Positions 25,074 through 36,750 of a stretch of 64,000 nt of DNA are shown here, in pieces; position 1 is the stretch's first letter; the number at the start of each line of letters is the position of its first letter. A program made the position numbers and the translations under genes. The notes below the pieces were generated by a model, which saw nothing but the letters and a program-made list of their open reading frames with translations, ran no database searches and was not told the origin of the DNA. This DNA is from Oryzias latipes (Eukaryota > Chordata > Actinopteri > Beloniformes > Adrianichthyidae), in the NCBI RefSeq assembly GCF_002234675.1, contig NC_019875.2, positions 26,440,299 through 26,504,298 of the forward strand, in the 5' to 3' direction.

Positions 25074-27164
25074 TCATGCGGACTGGAAAACAATATTATA
25101 AGCTTCTTTATTTTAATTGTCATTATTCATTTTGTAGATTTTTTTCTGTCAAATCTGCTCATTTTTCTGCAATATTGTTTAAAAGTGTTAAAAATGGGAA
25201 TGAAGGCACAAACTTTATGCCCCAGCAACATTTGCACTCTTTTTAAAATAAAGTCAAGGTAACTTTGAGTTTTACTAGTTTTTTCCTAACATAACTGTAT
25301 TTGATCCATTAAGAAATGTAATTATCAAAGGAAAAAAGACTTTAAAATACAGGAAAATATTAAACTGCAAAGTAAAAATACGGATACTAGTAAATGCTTT
25401 TTCTTAAAAAAACAATTATTTTATATAAAAATAAAAAAAACTTCTGTTTTCTCTTTTGCTGACAAGGTTTTCTTGATCTTTCATACCAACAGCATGGTGT
25501 TGATGATAAAAATGAGACGTTTTTCTTAAAAAACTGTTTGCAATGACCTTCCGATGGCCCCTTAGCCACCGTTTCCTCTTGAAAGCTGCAGATCTGAAGC
25601 TGTTTCTTCAGTCACATAAACATCCAGATTTTAATTATTTTTCCCACTTGTACACATTTCATGTCACTGTCTGGGACTTTAAGGGTTTAGTCATCTCGTG
25701 CACTGATTTTTTTTTTCTTAATTATTCAAGCTTTTGAGGGTCCTCAACTGTCTCTCCTATCATGAAACCTCAAATAAGTCATGATGAGCAAAACAAAAAA
25801 TTTGACTTATTTCACCTCCAGATGAATAAAATAAAAAAACTGTTTTATGTTGGCAGACAAGAAAAGATTCTACAAATCGAGCAAATTCAGGATGGGTTAC
25901 GTACACACACAAAAAGGGATTTGTTGGTCAAATTGGTTATTTATTTTGTGGAACCTAAAAAAAATTACCAAAATTCTGAGTTTTTAAAGGTCTTTCAACT
26001 TGTAAAATAAGATACTAAAAATTGGCTGATTTCACATTTGCACAAACATTCTGTCCCAATTAAATGAAATGTTTTGTTTTTGTCCAACTTTATTTTGCCA
26101 CACAAATATACTCGCCTGTTTTGAGTCATTAAAACCTTTATTTATTGTTAAGAGAACTGAAATCCTGCCGATTTGTGACCATAAATCTTGCGTAGATTCC
26201 ATGGGTTCTGTTTGTTTAGACTTGGAAGAATTAAAAAAAGAAAAGTTTGATTTTCAAAGGAGGTATTTACTCACCTTGTGTTTAAATCTAACGAATGTTG
26301 TGCTAAAATGTAGTTTTAATCTTCGTTCAGTGTCAGCCCTTGAGGATTTTTCAGAAAACAATGTTTTCTTTTCTCATTTTGTGTCCCTCAGAAAGACTAA
26401 AAAGATTGGTCTGAAGATGAGGTGTGTGCTTTTGAGCCCAGACACGGAGTAAAGCGATCAGGACGCATCTGCAGGCAGCCAGATTTGAGAAAGAGCAGAG
26501 AAATACGGAAGAGATGTTGGTTCTGCGTTTATTTGGATTGTCCAAAAGAGAGAACCACAAAGTTCAAGAAGTTTACCTTACAAGAGAAAATCACAGAATT
26601 GTACAGATTGGAAGTCACATGAGTAAATAAAATAAAATCAGTCAGACCGTCATAAGGTAAAGCAACTCATAAGGTAGAAGACAAAGTGGCGTCTGCACAG
26701 AAGATCCAACACTGATATTCATAAAACTCTCAAAGTACAAAAGCAGGTTTGTTTTTTTAAAGCTAAAAAACATGGATTTTTTACAGTATGACCACAGACA
26801 CCCCAGCAATACGTCATTACAAAAATTCATTAATGTTCGTTCATGTTACCTACTGACATTTTGTATTCTTCTGATTCTGTTAAAACTGCACATATTTGCT
26901 GACTGTTTACGTCTTTTAATGTTTTGATCAAATGAAGTCAAAACATACCATTTCCATACCTGAGGTTTTGGCCCTGTACGGGTCACGTGATGGCACACAT
27001 AGAATGAAATCTGTAATACTGTGGACTGAAGGATATGGTGTGGTTATTCTGAGCCAGGCTTGATTTGTGGCAACATTTAAGTCACATATATAGGATAAAA
27101 GGCCTCAATACATTTGTCCAACTTGGTTAGAAGTAAATGAGGCAAACTGAAGAGCGCCAGAGGT
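25074..27164. other. Opsin 3' UTR and spacer to ripk1
   Basis: The opsin 3' UTR probably ends just after AATAAA at 25247-25252. The rest lies between two convergent genes. An overlapping pair of plus-strand open frames at 26069-26452 and 26422-26622 is somewhat unusual (the second contains RCWFCVYLDCPKE) but has no recognised domain and no homologous context. The ripk1 3' UTR should occupy the right part. Confidence 0.45.
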
Positions 27165-30100
27165 TTAGGCCACGTGAGAAAGACCGCACATGTCCAGTAT
27201 CTTCTGAATGACATCTACTTTAATGTTTCCATCCAGAGCTCTGCAAAGTTTTCCAACGGTGCAGCCAATGGATCCCTCCTTCATTTTCCAGCGCTCCAGC
27301 ATCTGGTGGACCATCTCCGGCAGGCCGTCGCGGTAGTAATCGTGCTCTATGGTCTGGATTTCCACATCCTTTAGACCCAACCGACGGGCACAGCGCTTCC
27401 AGCTGTTCCCTATGTTCTCTGTCAGCAAATACAGGTGCTCCTCTGTCACGGCTTGGTCCTCTAAAAACATTAAAAACAATAAAAAAACCAGTGTAAATAA
27501 TTAAGTGCATCATATGGCAAAAATGGAAAAAGCTACAACTACTCTGGAAAAGGCTGTACAATTGTTGGATTTGACTGCCAAAACTAATCAGTAAATTATT
27601 TTATTTCATAAAATAATATATCTTACCATTTCTGAATGGTATTGCACTGATCTAATTCATATACCAAAAACATTAATAGATAAATGATAAGCATTTTTAA
27701 GTTTCAACCAACAACTTCTTCTCAGAAAAGAGCAATAGCACCTTTTGTCCAGCAGAGGGAGCTCCTCCTGTTTGCATTCTCCATTTTTTTATGGTGAACT
27801 AAAACTACAGACCTGTTTATTTAAATAAAAAAGGCTCCTTTAGCTTAAAAATGTAACAAAAAATTATCATTATTTTTTTTTGCTTTCATTTTAACGTTGA
27901 CTATACAAATAAAGACAGAAGTTTTATGTCAAAATTTTACACAAATATTAAAAAACAATTTGTATTTAGGCATCAAAATTATTTTCAACTTTCAAAAACA
28001 TGTAATTTAGTGGTGATCTCAATATCTTTAAATTCCCATTTTAGCCATTAATAAACACTTAAAGACACACTCTGAAAATTGTGCTTTTTAACACGTTTAG
28101 CATTTTTCTCACGATGGAGGACATCTATAAAGAGAATTAATGTCTTTACTCAAATCTTGACATCAATTTTTTGAATTGACAATGAATTAAATCGGCAACC
28201 ACAAATTATAATAATTATTAATAATAATAATTATAAATCTAACTTTTTCTAAACTTTAACACACAAGTATAGTGTGTGAATCCACAAAAAAAAAGGAACT
28301 GACCGTATTTTAAAAGGCCTTCTTGGATGGGAGACAAGCTGCTTCCAGACACACACTGTGAAGAAACGGGGTTGTCAAAGGCTCTGATACTCAGAGTGTT
28401 GTTGTTTCCGATTTGGATCCCACTGGCGTTCTGAATGAACAGGGGTCCTGCAGAAGGTACATGTAAAGTCACTGTCCCCAAGCAGATGGAAGTATTCGAG
28501 TGCGTTTTTGTGTACCTGGCTCCTGTGGTTGGAAACCTTTAGACGGGGTCCCACAGCCACTAGCATTCATATCAGGAACAAAGGTATCAGGAACCGGGTA
28601 AACTGGCCAGGACTGCTGGCGGTCTAAATGGGGGTGTAAATGCTGGTTAACCTGCTGCAGAGAGGACATACTGGCAGAGGCATTTAAATGGGTCGGCGTT
28701 GGTGAGGCCATAGAACTGGGATTCACTGGGTTCAGAGGAAAGAAAAGCTGGTCTGAACCGGTCGGCTGCACCGGCTCTTTAGTCCAGGAATGGACGGAGG
28801 ACGTGTCTCTTGCCGGCGGCCTCCCACTTTGATCCAAGGGACTGACGTGGTTTTGCAATAGGTGATTTGGGGCATTGTTGTAGTAGCTGCTGGCGGCCGG
28901 GGGATGCATGTCAGAGTTATAGCTGCCATGTATGTGGTAATAAAGCTCTCGACCCAGCTTCTCCTCCAGCTCTGAAGGTTGTCTGGCATCTGCTTGAATG
29001 GAATCCCCCAATGGTTTATAGTTGATGACATGGAGATCCTCGATGCTGGCTTCAACTGGTACCGAAACATTTGTATCTGAACTCACCAAAGGAGCAGGGG
29101 AATCTAACGGAATTAAAAGATGTTAACTTTTTCACCATGTTTTTTCAAGGATTTGTTTGGAATAAAACTTAGACCAACCTTGCTCGTTTGTCAAAAAGCT
29201 GTCATGTCTCACAGACAGTAATTTCATCTTCTCAACAAGTGTCATTGGGCCCTCATAGTTTTCCTGCAAAAAGAAAAGAAAATACATTCATATATTTAAC
29301 GCAGTAATTGCTTGTGATGATCTCCAAACTAAAAAAAAAAAAAAAACTAAATGTTAAAAATAAATTCTGTTCAAGCTAAACCTAAATGGTTGCTCTCAAA
29401 GGATTCACCTTCAGATCCTGTAAATCGTTCTCTATATGGGGTTCCAGATTTTTGGCATAAAAAGGACAGAAAATGTCGTAGGCTTCTGCAAAAAAAGATA
29501 AAAAGAAAAGTTAGAGTAATTGCGAGAAGTTACACTACTCACAATAAGTTAAGGATATTGTGAAAAACTCAGTGGATTACTCATAGGGACCAAAAGCAAA
29601 CAATTCTAAAAGGAAAACCTTTTCAATGGGGCATCTATTTAAACAGAAAAAGCTGATTTTTGTCAGGAGGTCATTCAAACAGCCATGAACACATAGTGTC
29701 ACTTAACAAACGAGCAGCGGCACCTGGCCATAGCGTGCATTCAGGTTAGTAGTCGGTGGTCAGATTTTGCAGGTGAGGTTGTCTCAAAGTGTCATCAGCA
29801 GACTACTGGCAGAGTTCAGGACAGACCCAGTGACAGACCGCAACCATGAGCAGAACCTAAGGACCTCTGACCTCCAACACGGTTTAGCAAACGCCGCACA
29901 GCTGCAAGCCCATTTACCAGATGTGATGGGGGGACTAGGGTTTCCAGACAAACCATTCCCAACCAGCTCCACCGCCTTGACTATAATACCTGCCTACTGT
30001 TGCAGGTGACTCTACTGACACCAAGACACCGCCGTGAACATTTGCAGTGCGAGACCATGTGACTTGGACAATCCAGCAATGGTCTGCTGCCCTGTTCACT

Positions 30101-33100
30101 CATGAGTGTCGGGTCACCTCACACAGAATTGCTGGTCGTCAGCGTTGCTGGAGAGGGTGAGGTGAGCGATACGCAGAGGTCGACATGATAGAGGAGCTGC
30201 ATCAGTCTGTCTGAGCAAGCATCATTAGTCATTGCACGTAATTACCTCAAAACCATAGAGCTCACCATCATCCCCCAATTCTACCTGCAACCCCCCCAAA
30301 TTTCTGTTCATGGCTGCTGGTGCTCCACCACATCGTGCCAGAATTGTCACAGTTCAACTTAAGGAAGTGGCAGGTCCTCATATGGGTTGTCCAGCAATGA
30401 GCCTCGACCTGAACCCCAACGCTCACATCTGGGACGATCGTATTCCACACCCAGTGACCTGGCAGAACTGGATGTAGCACTCGTAAAGGAGTGGAAGGCT
30501 TTTCCTCAGAACCGTATTATGAGGCTCGTGACGAGTCACTGTCAAGCTGTCATGGTGGAAATAGTTGATATTTGTTATTCTGGGCCATTGTTATTATGGT
30601 CTTAATTTGTGGTAATAAATATAAAACTAATGAAAATGGTATTATTATTATTATTAGTACCGTATTTTCCGGACTATAAGTCGCACTTTTTTTCATAGTT
30701 TGGCAAGGGGTGCGACTTATACGGCGCAGCGACTTATATTAGAAATAAATTGAAATAAATACATTGTTAACCCTCCTGTTATGTGCATTTGTGAGGAACA
30801 GAGATGATGTTCCTGGGTCAATTTGTTGTATGAGGTATGTTAAGTGTTAAGAGGATGTTAAGTGACTCAGAGAATCAGCAAACTTTTTTTTACAGTAAGA
30901 TCTTGAAGGCTAACAACATAATATTCTATTTTCCAATGATTTCATAGATTCAGAAATGCAATAAAAGTAAAAACTGTTTCTACAAATACAGGATGAAAAC
31001 AGAGTATTAGTTGGCCAATGATGCTTCATGAAAGGAATAAATAAATAAGTATGCATGAGAATAAATTACTGTGAAATTATTAGATAAACAGTCTGCTTTG
31101 ATTGTGTCATATAAGGTTGTGAAAGTTAAAATGCGACTTATAGTCCAGTGCGACTTATCTGTGTTTTTTTCTACTTTATAATGCATTTTTGGGCTGGTGC
31201 GACTTATACTCCGGTGCGACTTATAGTCCGGAAAATACGGTAGTAGTAATATCATAGGGAACTTTTACATATTTCATCAAAATTGTGACGATATAGGAAA
31301 ACAAGTCATGTTAGTAACAATATCCCAAACTTATTGTGAGTAGTGTCTTTCAAGAAGTCCGTCTATCCTTTTGGAGCCATAAAAAAACTAACTCCACTGT
31401 TTTAACAACTGCATGTTGCGTCTGTCACAAAGAGACGCGTGCCTTTAAATGAAGGTCGCTCCTCTGGATTGTCGCTCCAGCACCGCTTCATAAGCTGAAC
31501 CACCTCTGAAGGTGTGTCTTCAGGAATGAGGTCCTCTGCCGGTCGGTCTCCGTCACGAACACACCGGCTTATTTGGTCTTCACTCCTCGCGTCTGCACAG
31601 AAACATTTTCGGTTGCTTGTTTTATAAAAAGGTGCAGCAGGGGACCCGCAACTTCAACGTTCATGCTGGAAAAAGCTTTTGAACGTGTGTACGGATCTCA
31701 AAGCTCACTGGCGTATGGCTCCTCCCCCGTTAGAATGACCCAGACTACGATTCCAAAACTGTAAACGTCGGACTTCTCAGTGGAGGGGGTGTGGATGCTC
31801 CTCAGGTGCTCCGGGGCCATGTAGCTTAGCGTGCCGGCACCTCTAGCCCCGGATGTCTGTCCACTACGGCTTTTCCTGCGAGATTCCTCCTTTGTGAGTT
31901 TGCTCCATGTTTGGCAGGTGGCCAGGCCGAGGTCTGCAATCTAAAAAGAAATATTTAGTGTCTGGAAATGAATGAATTAATAAGCTAGGCGTTATTATGA
32001 CTTAAGTTTTTTTCATTACCTTGATGTGAAAATCCTTATCCACTAAGATGTTTTCTGGCTTGATGTCCTTGTGAATGACACGTTTCTCTGTAAGGTATAT
32101 CATCCCTTCCAGAACCTCGAGGATGATTCTGCCTTTGATGGAAATGGGCACCTTGACCTAAGAAGACGGAGCGCTGAGTGAACCAGGTTTATTGGGTTTC
32201 AGAATCATTTAAGTAAACTAAGCCTGCACAATAAATCAAACATTTGCCATTATTGCAATATCAGAAAATGCAATTATGAAATAATCTCAAGGCAGCTTGA
32301 AGTGTTGAAGGATCAAATTCAGCCGTTTATACATCTGACCAATCGGATACTTCCCTTCACGTCATTAGCCAATCAACGTCACGTCAATAGCCCTTTTTTG
32401 CCAGAAGACAGTCATCTATATAGACTGGGGTCATTTGGAGTCTGATTTAAAGACAGACTATAATGAAAAATGGTGTGTTTGGTGTTTTTAACATGTTGTT
32501 GACACATGAAGAAAATTACGCTTCTGAGTATTTCCTTTTCCAAATCGCTGTGAATCAGGAGCATTTTTTGTTCCGCCAGTCATGTTGGGTTGCGGGTGTT
32601 TTGGGCTGTAAGCTAGCAGGAGAGCATGTAAACAGAAAGCTCTCAGTTATGGGTGACGGGAAGAGGTGTCGGGGTGGCTCCGCACCAACAGTCCTGCCCA
32701 CAACTCAGATGAATTTTTAATGCATAAACTATGTCCCAGAAAATGACACAAGTTTTTTAATGATTTAGCTTCAACTTTTCAGCTGTACAGTAAATGTAAA
32801 AGCCTACGTACCGTCTCCAGCATGACTAACAGGTTGCCCCGAGGGAGAAGTTCCAGAACCAGAGAGCAGTCCCTGTCCTCCATGACCACACCCAGCAGCT
32901 TGACCACACGCTCATGGTTCAGACTTGCCATGATGCTCCCCTCCTCCAGCAGCGACCTTTTACTTTCTCTGGAAAAAGACCATTTATAAAGAGGATGCAT
33001 GAAGAAAAGACAACATCCCACCCCTGTGTCTTAACGGCAGGGTCCAAAATAATCTTCATTATTATAAGTGATCAAAACCATAATTTAACTGATTCAGTCT

Positions 33101-34865
33101 TATTCCAGTTTTCCTGTTTTTATTTTTTTAAGTCACAGTTTGCAAGTGAAAGCGCAACATTACTGCTGTTTAGAATGATTACGCACTCAAACCTTTAACA
33201 TTAAATGTCACTGTTTAAGACTCACAAGTTATGGAAACGCTATGATGCACTTCAGTGCTTTTTAACACAAACTGTCCAAGTATTCTGTCATCAGCATGAA
33301 CGTAACAATGAAATAAGAAATAAATGGTCAAATAAAAACTGAAATAAGTAAAAAGCAGAAAATAAAAAGATAATCACTGCACCAGTTAGCCAATTTGTTT
33401 CTTCTCATAAACTAAGAATGATTATGATTATACAGTACATGACTGCAGAAAAGTAAAATTATCACAGAAATCCTGATTTTGTTGTTGAAGTTCTCAGTGC
33501 AGAACAGATTCTGATTTACAGAAGTTTTAATAAAAGCGACGTTCTTTTTTTTCTTTTTTGAAGGTTTTTTTTTTTTTTTAAGGAGGGGTCTGACTTTAAA
33601 GAGAGATAAAGACGTGACGCAGAGGTGGAGATGTTGAGGTTTGTTTTGATGAGCATGGATAAAACCCAGAAACAAGCTCAGTGTCGATGTCTGGTCATCT
33701 TTTGATCTATTCTCCAAGGGTCCCCAGTGGTCTTTTCATGATAAATGTACCGTTTTCTAGGACATAGTTTCTGCAGAGGAGCAGTAGTTCTTAAAAATTC
33801 ACCTCTGAGTTGTGAGCAGGACTATAGGTTTGGTGCAGCCCCGGCCCCTCTTCCCGTCACCCATAACAGAGCTCTGTGCTTACATATTCTCCCGCTAGCT
33901 TACAGCCCCGTTTTGAGTCAGATTCCAGCTCAGACGAGGAAAAGGAAGACGTACATGGATCTATTTGTCTTCATCCAAAAGAGCGGAGCAGGGAGCCTGT
34001 GGCTTGCTGTTGTAGGTTCTACATCACACCTATAAGCTTTTTCCAATAGCTTTATTTACCTATGTATTTATTTTTGCTACACTTTTTTCATTCATTTTCT
34101 GTACCGCTTTGTCCCTTTCGGGGTCACGGGGCTGCCGGAGCCTATCCCGGCTTTTTGCTACACCTGATTGACAACTATCTAGATAAAAAAATAAAAGAAT
34201 GCATTTTTGATGTTAATTTTCTTTATACATGTCCTCCTTCGTGATAAAAAATACAACAGGAACATGTTAAAAACGCCACAAATGCTATTTTCATGGGTGT
34301 GGGCCTTTAATGGATTGAGTAAAGATGAAGATCTTGGTTTAAACCTAGACTGGCTGTGGCGACCCATGAGGGGAGAAGCCAAAAGGATCAGAAGATAGAG
34401 ATCTTATATGTATTACTTTAACTGTAAAACCCAAACAAACAAAATAAAAGTTGCTTGTTGGTAAAGGCAGCTCTTTGGAGGTACATTTCAGAATCACTGA
34501 TTAAATGAAATAAAATCACTGTAGTTAAAGTGTCATTATTATTATTATATATATTAATTGTTATGTGAACATCTGCCACTGTTTACCACACATGTCATGT
34601 CCTTTCACATGCAGATGCTCCAATAAAAGAACTGAATCCCTGAGAACTGGATTCTGTTCAGGGGGAAACCCCCAGATCATGGTGACAATCAGGCCAACAC
34701 TTACTCGCTACGCAGAGGACCGGTGTATAAAGTCTTCAGGACCACCTGGCCGAGGGTCGCGTGGTAGCACAGATAAACTTCCCCGAAGCCTCCGTAATCC
34801 AGCGGCTCTCTTTTAATCAGATCCGTCGGCCTCATGTGAAGTGAGGTTTGCGGCGCGGAGGCCAT
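27165..34865 (-). CDS. ripk1: Receptor-interacting serine/threonine kinase 1, 9 coding exons
   Basis: Cytosolic kinase and scaffold of TNF-receptor, NF-kB, apoptosis and necroptosis signalling. Exons (minus): 34865-34705, 32968-32812, 32157-32020, 31940-31709, 31592-31443, 29485-29409, 29263-29179, 29103-28516, 28447-28304, 27460-27165; all are coding (ten segments), in frame, 675 aa (human 671). Kinase: Gly-loop GGFGEV (25-30), Lys44, catalytic loop [10 protein letters not shown] (Asp137), DLG at 155-157 as in human RIPK1. The intermediate region includes FCPFY after the kinase. RHIM core IQIG at 540-543, at almost the human position, so the amyloid-forming contact with RIPK3-like partners is available. 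Death domain in the last exon (578-675). The start at 34865 was chosen because human RIPK1 aligns there; an in-frame ATG lies 26 codons upstream (34943). Exon 5 ends at AAAG followed by GC, not GT (see findings). Confidence 0.95.
28050..28200 (+). repeat. MITE-like family A, truncated copy in ripk1 intron
   Basis: CTTAAAGACACACTCTGAA followed by a GTGCTTTTT block and GATGGAGGACATC matches, in order, the left part of the copy at 50894 (CTTAAAGACCCACTCC, GGTGCTTATTTT, GATGGAGGTCATA). The right part is missing. It lies between the RHIM and death-domain exons. Confidence 0.45.
29531..31346 (+). mobile_element. Degenerate Tc1-like transposon in ripk1 intron, interrupted by a MITE
   Basis: The inverted ends share ACACTACTCACAATAAGTT (left from 29532, right complement ending near 31346). 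Remnants of a Tc1 transposase in the plus direction include [14 protein letters not shown] near 29770 (HTH) and a C-terminal part near 30400-30580 ([30 protein letters not shown]), with frameshifts and stops. A separate element (30660-31240) is inserted near its right end. It occupies the intron between the kinase-domain exon at 31443 and the exon at 29485. Confidence 0.85.
30660..31240. mobile_element. TA-flanked MITE with long inverted repeats, nested in the Tc1 copy
   Basis: The ends are perfect inverted repeats for at least 26 bases, beginning CCGTATTTTCCGGACTATAA on both sides. The element is flanked by TA at 30658-30659 and 31241-31242, as expected for a Tc1/mariner-superfamily target duplication. 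Both ends carry further direct copies of GCGACTTATA (three or four at the right end). It is 581 bases long with no coding capacity, so it would be mobilised by a transposase encoded elsewhere. The near-perfect ends suggest it is younger than its Tc1 host copy. Confidence 0.85.
32395..32770. repeat. MITE-like family A partial copy in ripk1 intron
   Basis: The block AGCTAGCAGGAGAGCATGTA through GGTGACGGGAAGAGGTG to AACTATGTCCCAGAAAATG (about 32610-32750) is the reverse complement of a block at about 33755-33905. It lies between the ripk1 exons at 32157 and 32812. Boundaries outside the shared block are approximate. Confidence 0.55.
33715..34308. mobile_element. MITE-like family A copy in ripk1 intron 1, with a SINE fragment
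   Basis: It starts CCCCAGTGGTCTTTTCATG and ends GGGTGTGGGCCTTTAATGG, which are imperfect inverted ends (compare CTTAAAGACCCACTCC at 50895). A SINE 3' fragment near 34084-34156, including CCTATCCCGGC, is inserted inside it. Its left half is inverted relative to the copy at 32395-32770, so the two could pair in the ripk1 pre-mRNA. Confidence 0.6.
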
Positions 34866-35280
34866 CCCTGCGAGAACTTTACAGACCTGGACACGCCGAG
34901 GCTCCCACACACACGACCGGCTAACACTCTTCGTAGAAAACAAACCAAAACGTTGAAATTAAGCATGAAATGACACAAATTCAACCTCCCGGAACTTTCA
35001 GGTCACGTCGAAAGCCAAAGGAGGCAAAACAAGCGAGCGCCTTCAAGTTTCGGGGCGTCCGGAAGTAAACAAGTACAACTTTTCTTGACAGCAAAAACTT
35101 GAAATAATGAAACTACACTATAACCGCCATACTTCTCATTCAATGACATCACCACAGAATAAAATTAAAAGGTGACCTTCTATTCCAGGTGTTCTTTAAT
35201 TCAAACGACGGCCACTTCCGCGGACTTCCGGGATTTCCTTGAAGTGAAACTATCGACATTCCGTTAAAACTACAAGCAGC
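34866..35280 (-). promoter_or_regulatory. Putative ripk1 promoter region
   Basis: This GC-richer, CpG-containing block lies immediately upstream of the ripk1 start. It contains ETS-like ACTTCCGG strings (near 35225) and a kB-like GGGATTTCC at 35230-35238. RIPK1 functions upstream of NF-kB, so feedback control would make sense, but single short motifs are weak evidence. The start site is not mapped. Confidence 0.35.
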
Positions 35281-36084
35281 CTTACAAGTCGATTACCGAG
35301 AAAGAACCCAGGTTAGATAGTCGATTCAGATTTCACAGGCTGATCACATCAGCGTGAGACAATAAAAAATAAAATAAAAATAAAATGACATAAAAAATGC
35401 ACCTTTGACTGCATTGAACTAAATTTATAAATAAATATAGAACATGATTTGTATAAGTAAATATTTTGCGATAAAGCTACATCTGGGCTCTGCCTGTTTA
35501 AGACGTAAACACTTAAATTAAGTGTGCAAGTGTGCACAGCATCCTGATTTAAATTATTTCAATCAAATATTCTATATATTTTTAGATTTGAATTTTTTAC
35601 TTTGTATCAAAAGGTCAGTAGCAACTCAGCTGCACAAATACAGAATATTAACAAATAAAAAAAATACTTACGGTATTTTTTTGAAACAATCACAGAAAGC
35701 CAGTTTTTTTTTATTTTTTATAAAAGAACACAAGTCTTACACAACAATTTAAAATAAAAGCTTAACACATCCACAAACTAATTTGAAAAAAAAAATGCAA
35801 CCACAAGGGGGCGCAATTCAGTGATTAAACGCCAAAGTAAAATGCAGTGTAAGGAGGGGCATCTGTTGTATGAACAAAACCCAACCAAACATGTAAACAG
35901 AACTTTTGTTGGTTTGGTTGTGACCTGAGTTAACAACCACCACCACCGATGCTGTTGACCTACATGTGGAAACTGGACACATTTCGGTCATGTTTGTGGG
36001 CAGAGAAAGAAAAGGGAAGGCGGGAATGAAGGACTGAGTGGGAACTTTGGATGCAGAGACTTTGACATAGAAAACTAGAGAGTT
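35281..36084. other. Spacer upstream of ripk1
   Basis: AT-rich DNA with A-rich runs and no recognised gene or full repeat. Confidence 0.5.
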
Positions 36085-36750
36085 GGCGGACATGATCGAA
36101 AGAAGAACAGTGGATATTCTGTGTGTTCAAGAGACCAGAGGGAAAGGAAGCAAAATTATACACGTGGAACAGGTCCAAGCTGTTTTATTATGATGTAGAT
36201 GGACGGAGGAAGGAGGAGGTGAAGAGAGTCAAGTGGAGTCTGAAGGTTGAAAGTGTAAAATTGACTGTTTTGTGGTTAGACTTTACAGGTAGGATGTACG
36301 CTGGAGGAGAAGAAAAAAGTCATGAGGAAGATGCATGAAGTGGTCCAAGGTATTCTTAGAGGGAAAAGGAGGTGGATCTGTACAGCCTTGCGTGGCAAAA
36401 ACAAAAACAGAGATGGATAGGTGTGCAGCAGGTTAAGCTGTTCAAGAACAGAGATGGAAATGAGTCAAAAAGGTTCCACAAGTGTGATTGAAAAATAGAA
36501 GAAGAATGTTGAAGATGATGGCTACCCATCATCTTGTGATCTAGGATCTGATCTACCCATCTGATCTAGGATCAGGAATTAATCCATCAGAGGAGTAAGA
36601 TCATTTTTTGGAGATGCATGCAGGGAAGCAAAATGAGATGGTTTGGACGCATTGAGAGGAGGGACAGTGATTATGTTGGTGAAAGGATGCTGAGGTTGGG
36701 GCGACCCCTACAGGAAGCAGTTGAAAGCCAAAGAAGATTTGACAATTAAA
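36085..36750 (+). mobile_element. RTE-type LINE fragment
   Basis: Degenerate translation of the plus strand gives an AP-endonuclease-like piece (TVDILCVQETRGKG near 36110-36150). About 450 bases further, it gives the C-terminal tail typical of RTE elements (RWFGRIERRDSDYVGERMLR-like, near 36640-36700). Most of the reverse transcriptase between them is gone, and stops interrupt the rest. It is a dead, internally deleted copy. Confidence 0.65.

Noticed and set aside
26422-26622. Small Cys-containing open frame downstream of the opsin
   Set aside because: The peptide looks coding-like in places, but there is no recognised domain, no splice context and no neighbour support. I did not call it a gene.
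31007-31255. Minus-strand open frame in a ripk1 intron
   Set aside because: It lies inside the TA-flanked MITE and has no recognisable content.
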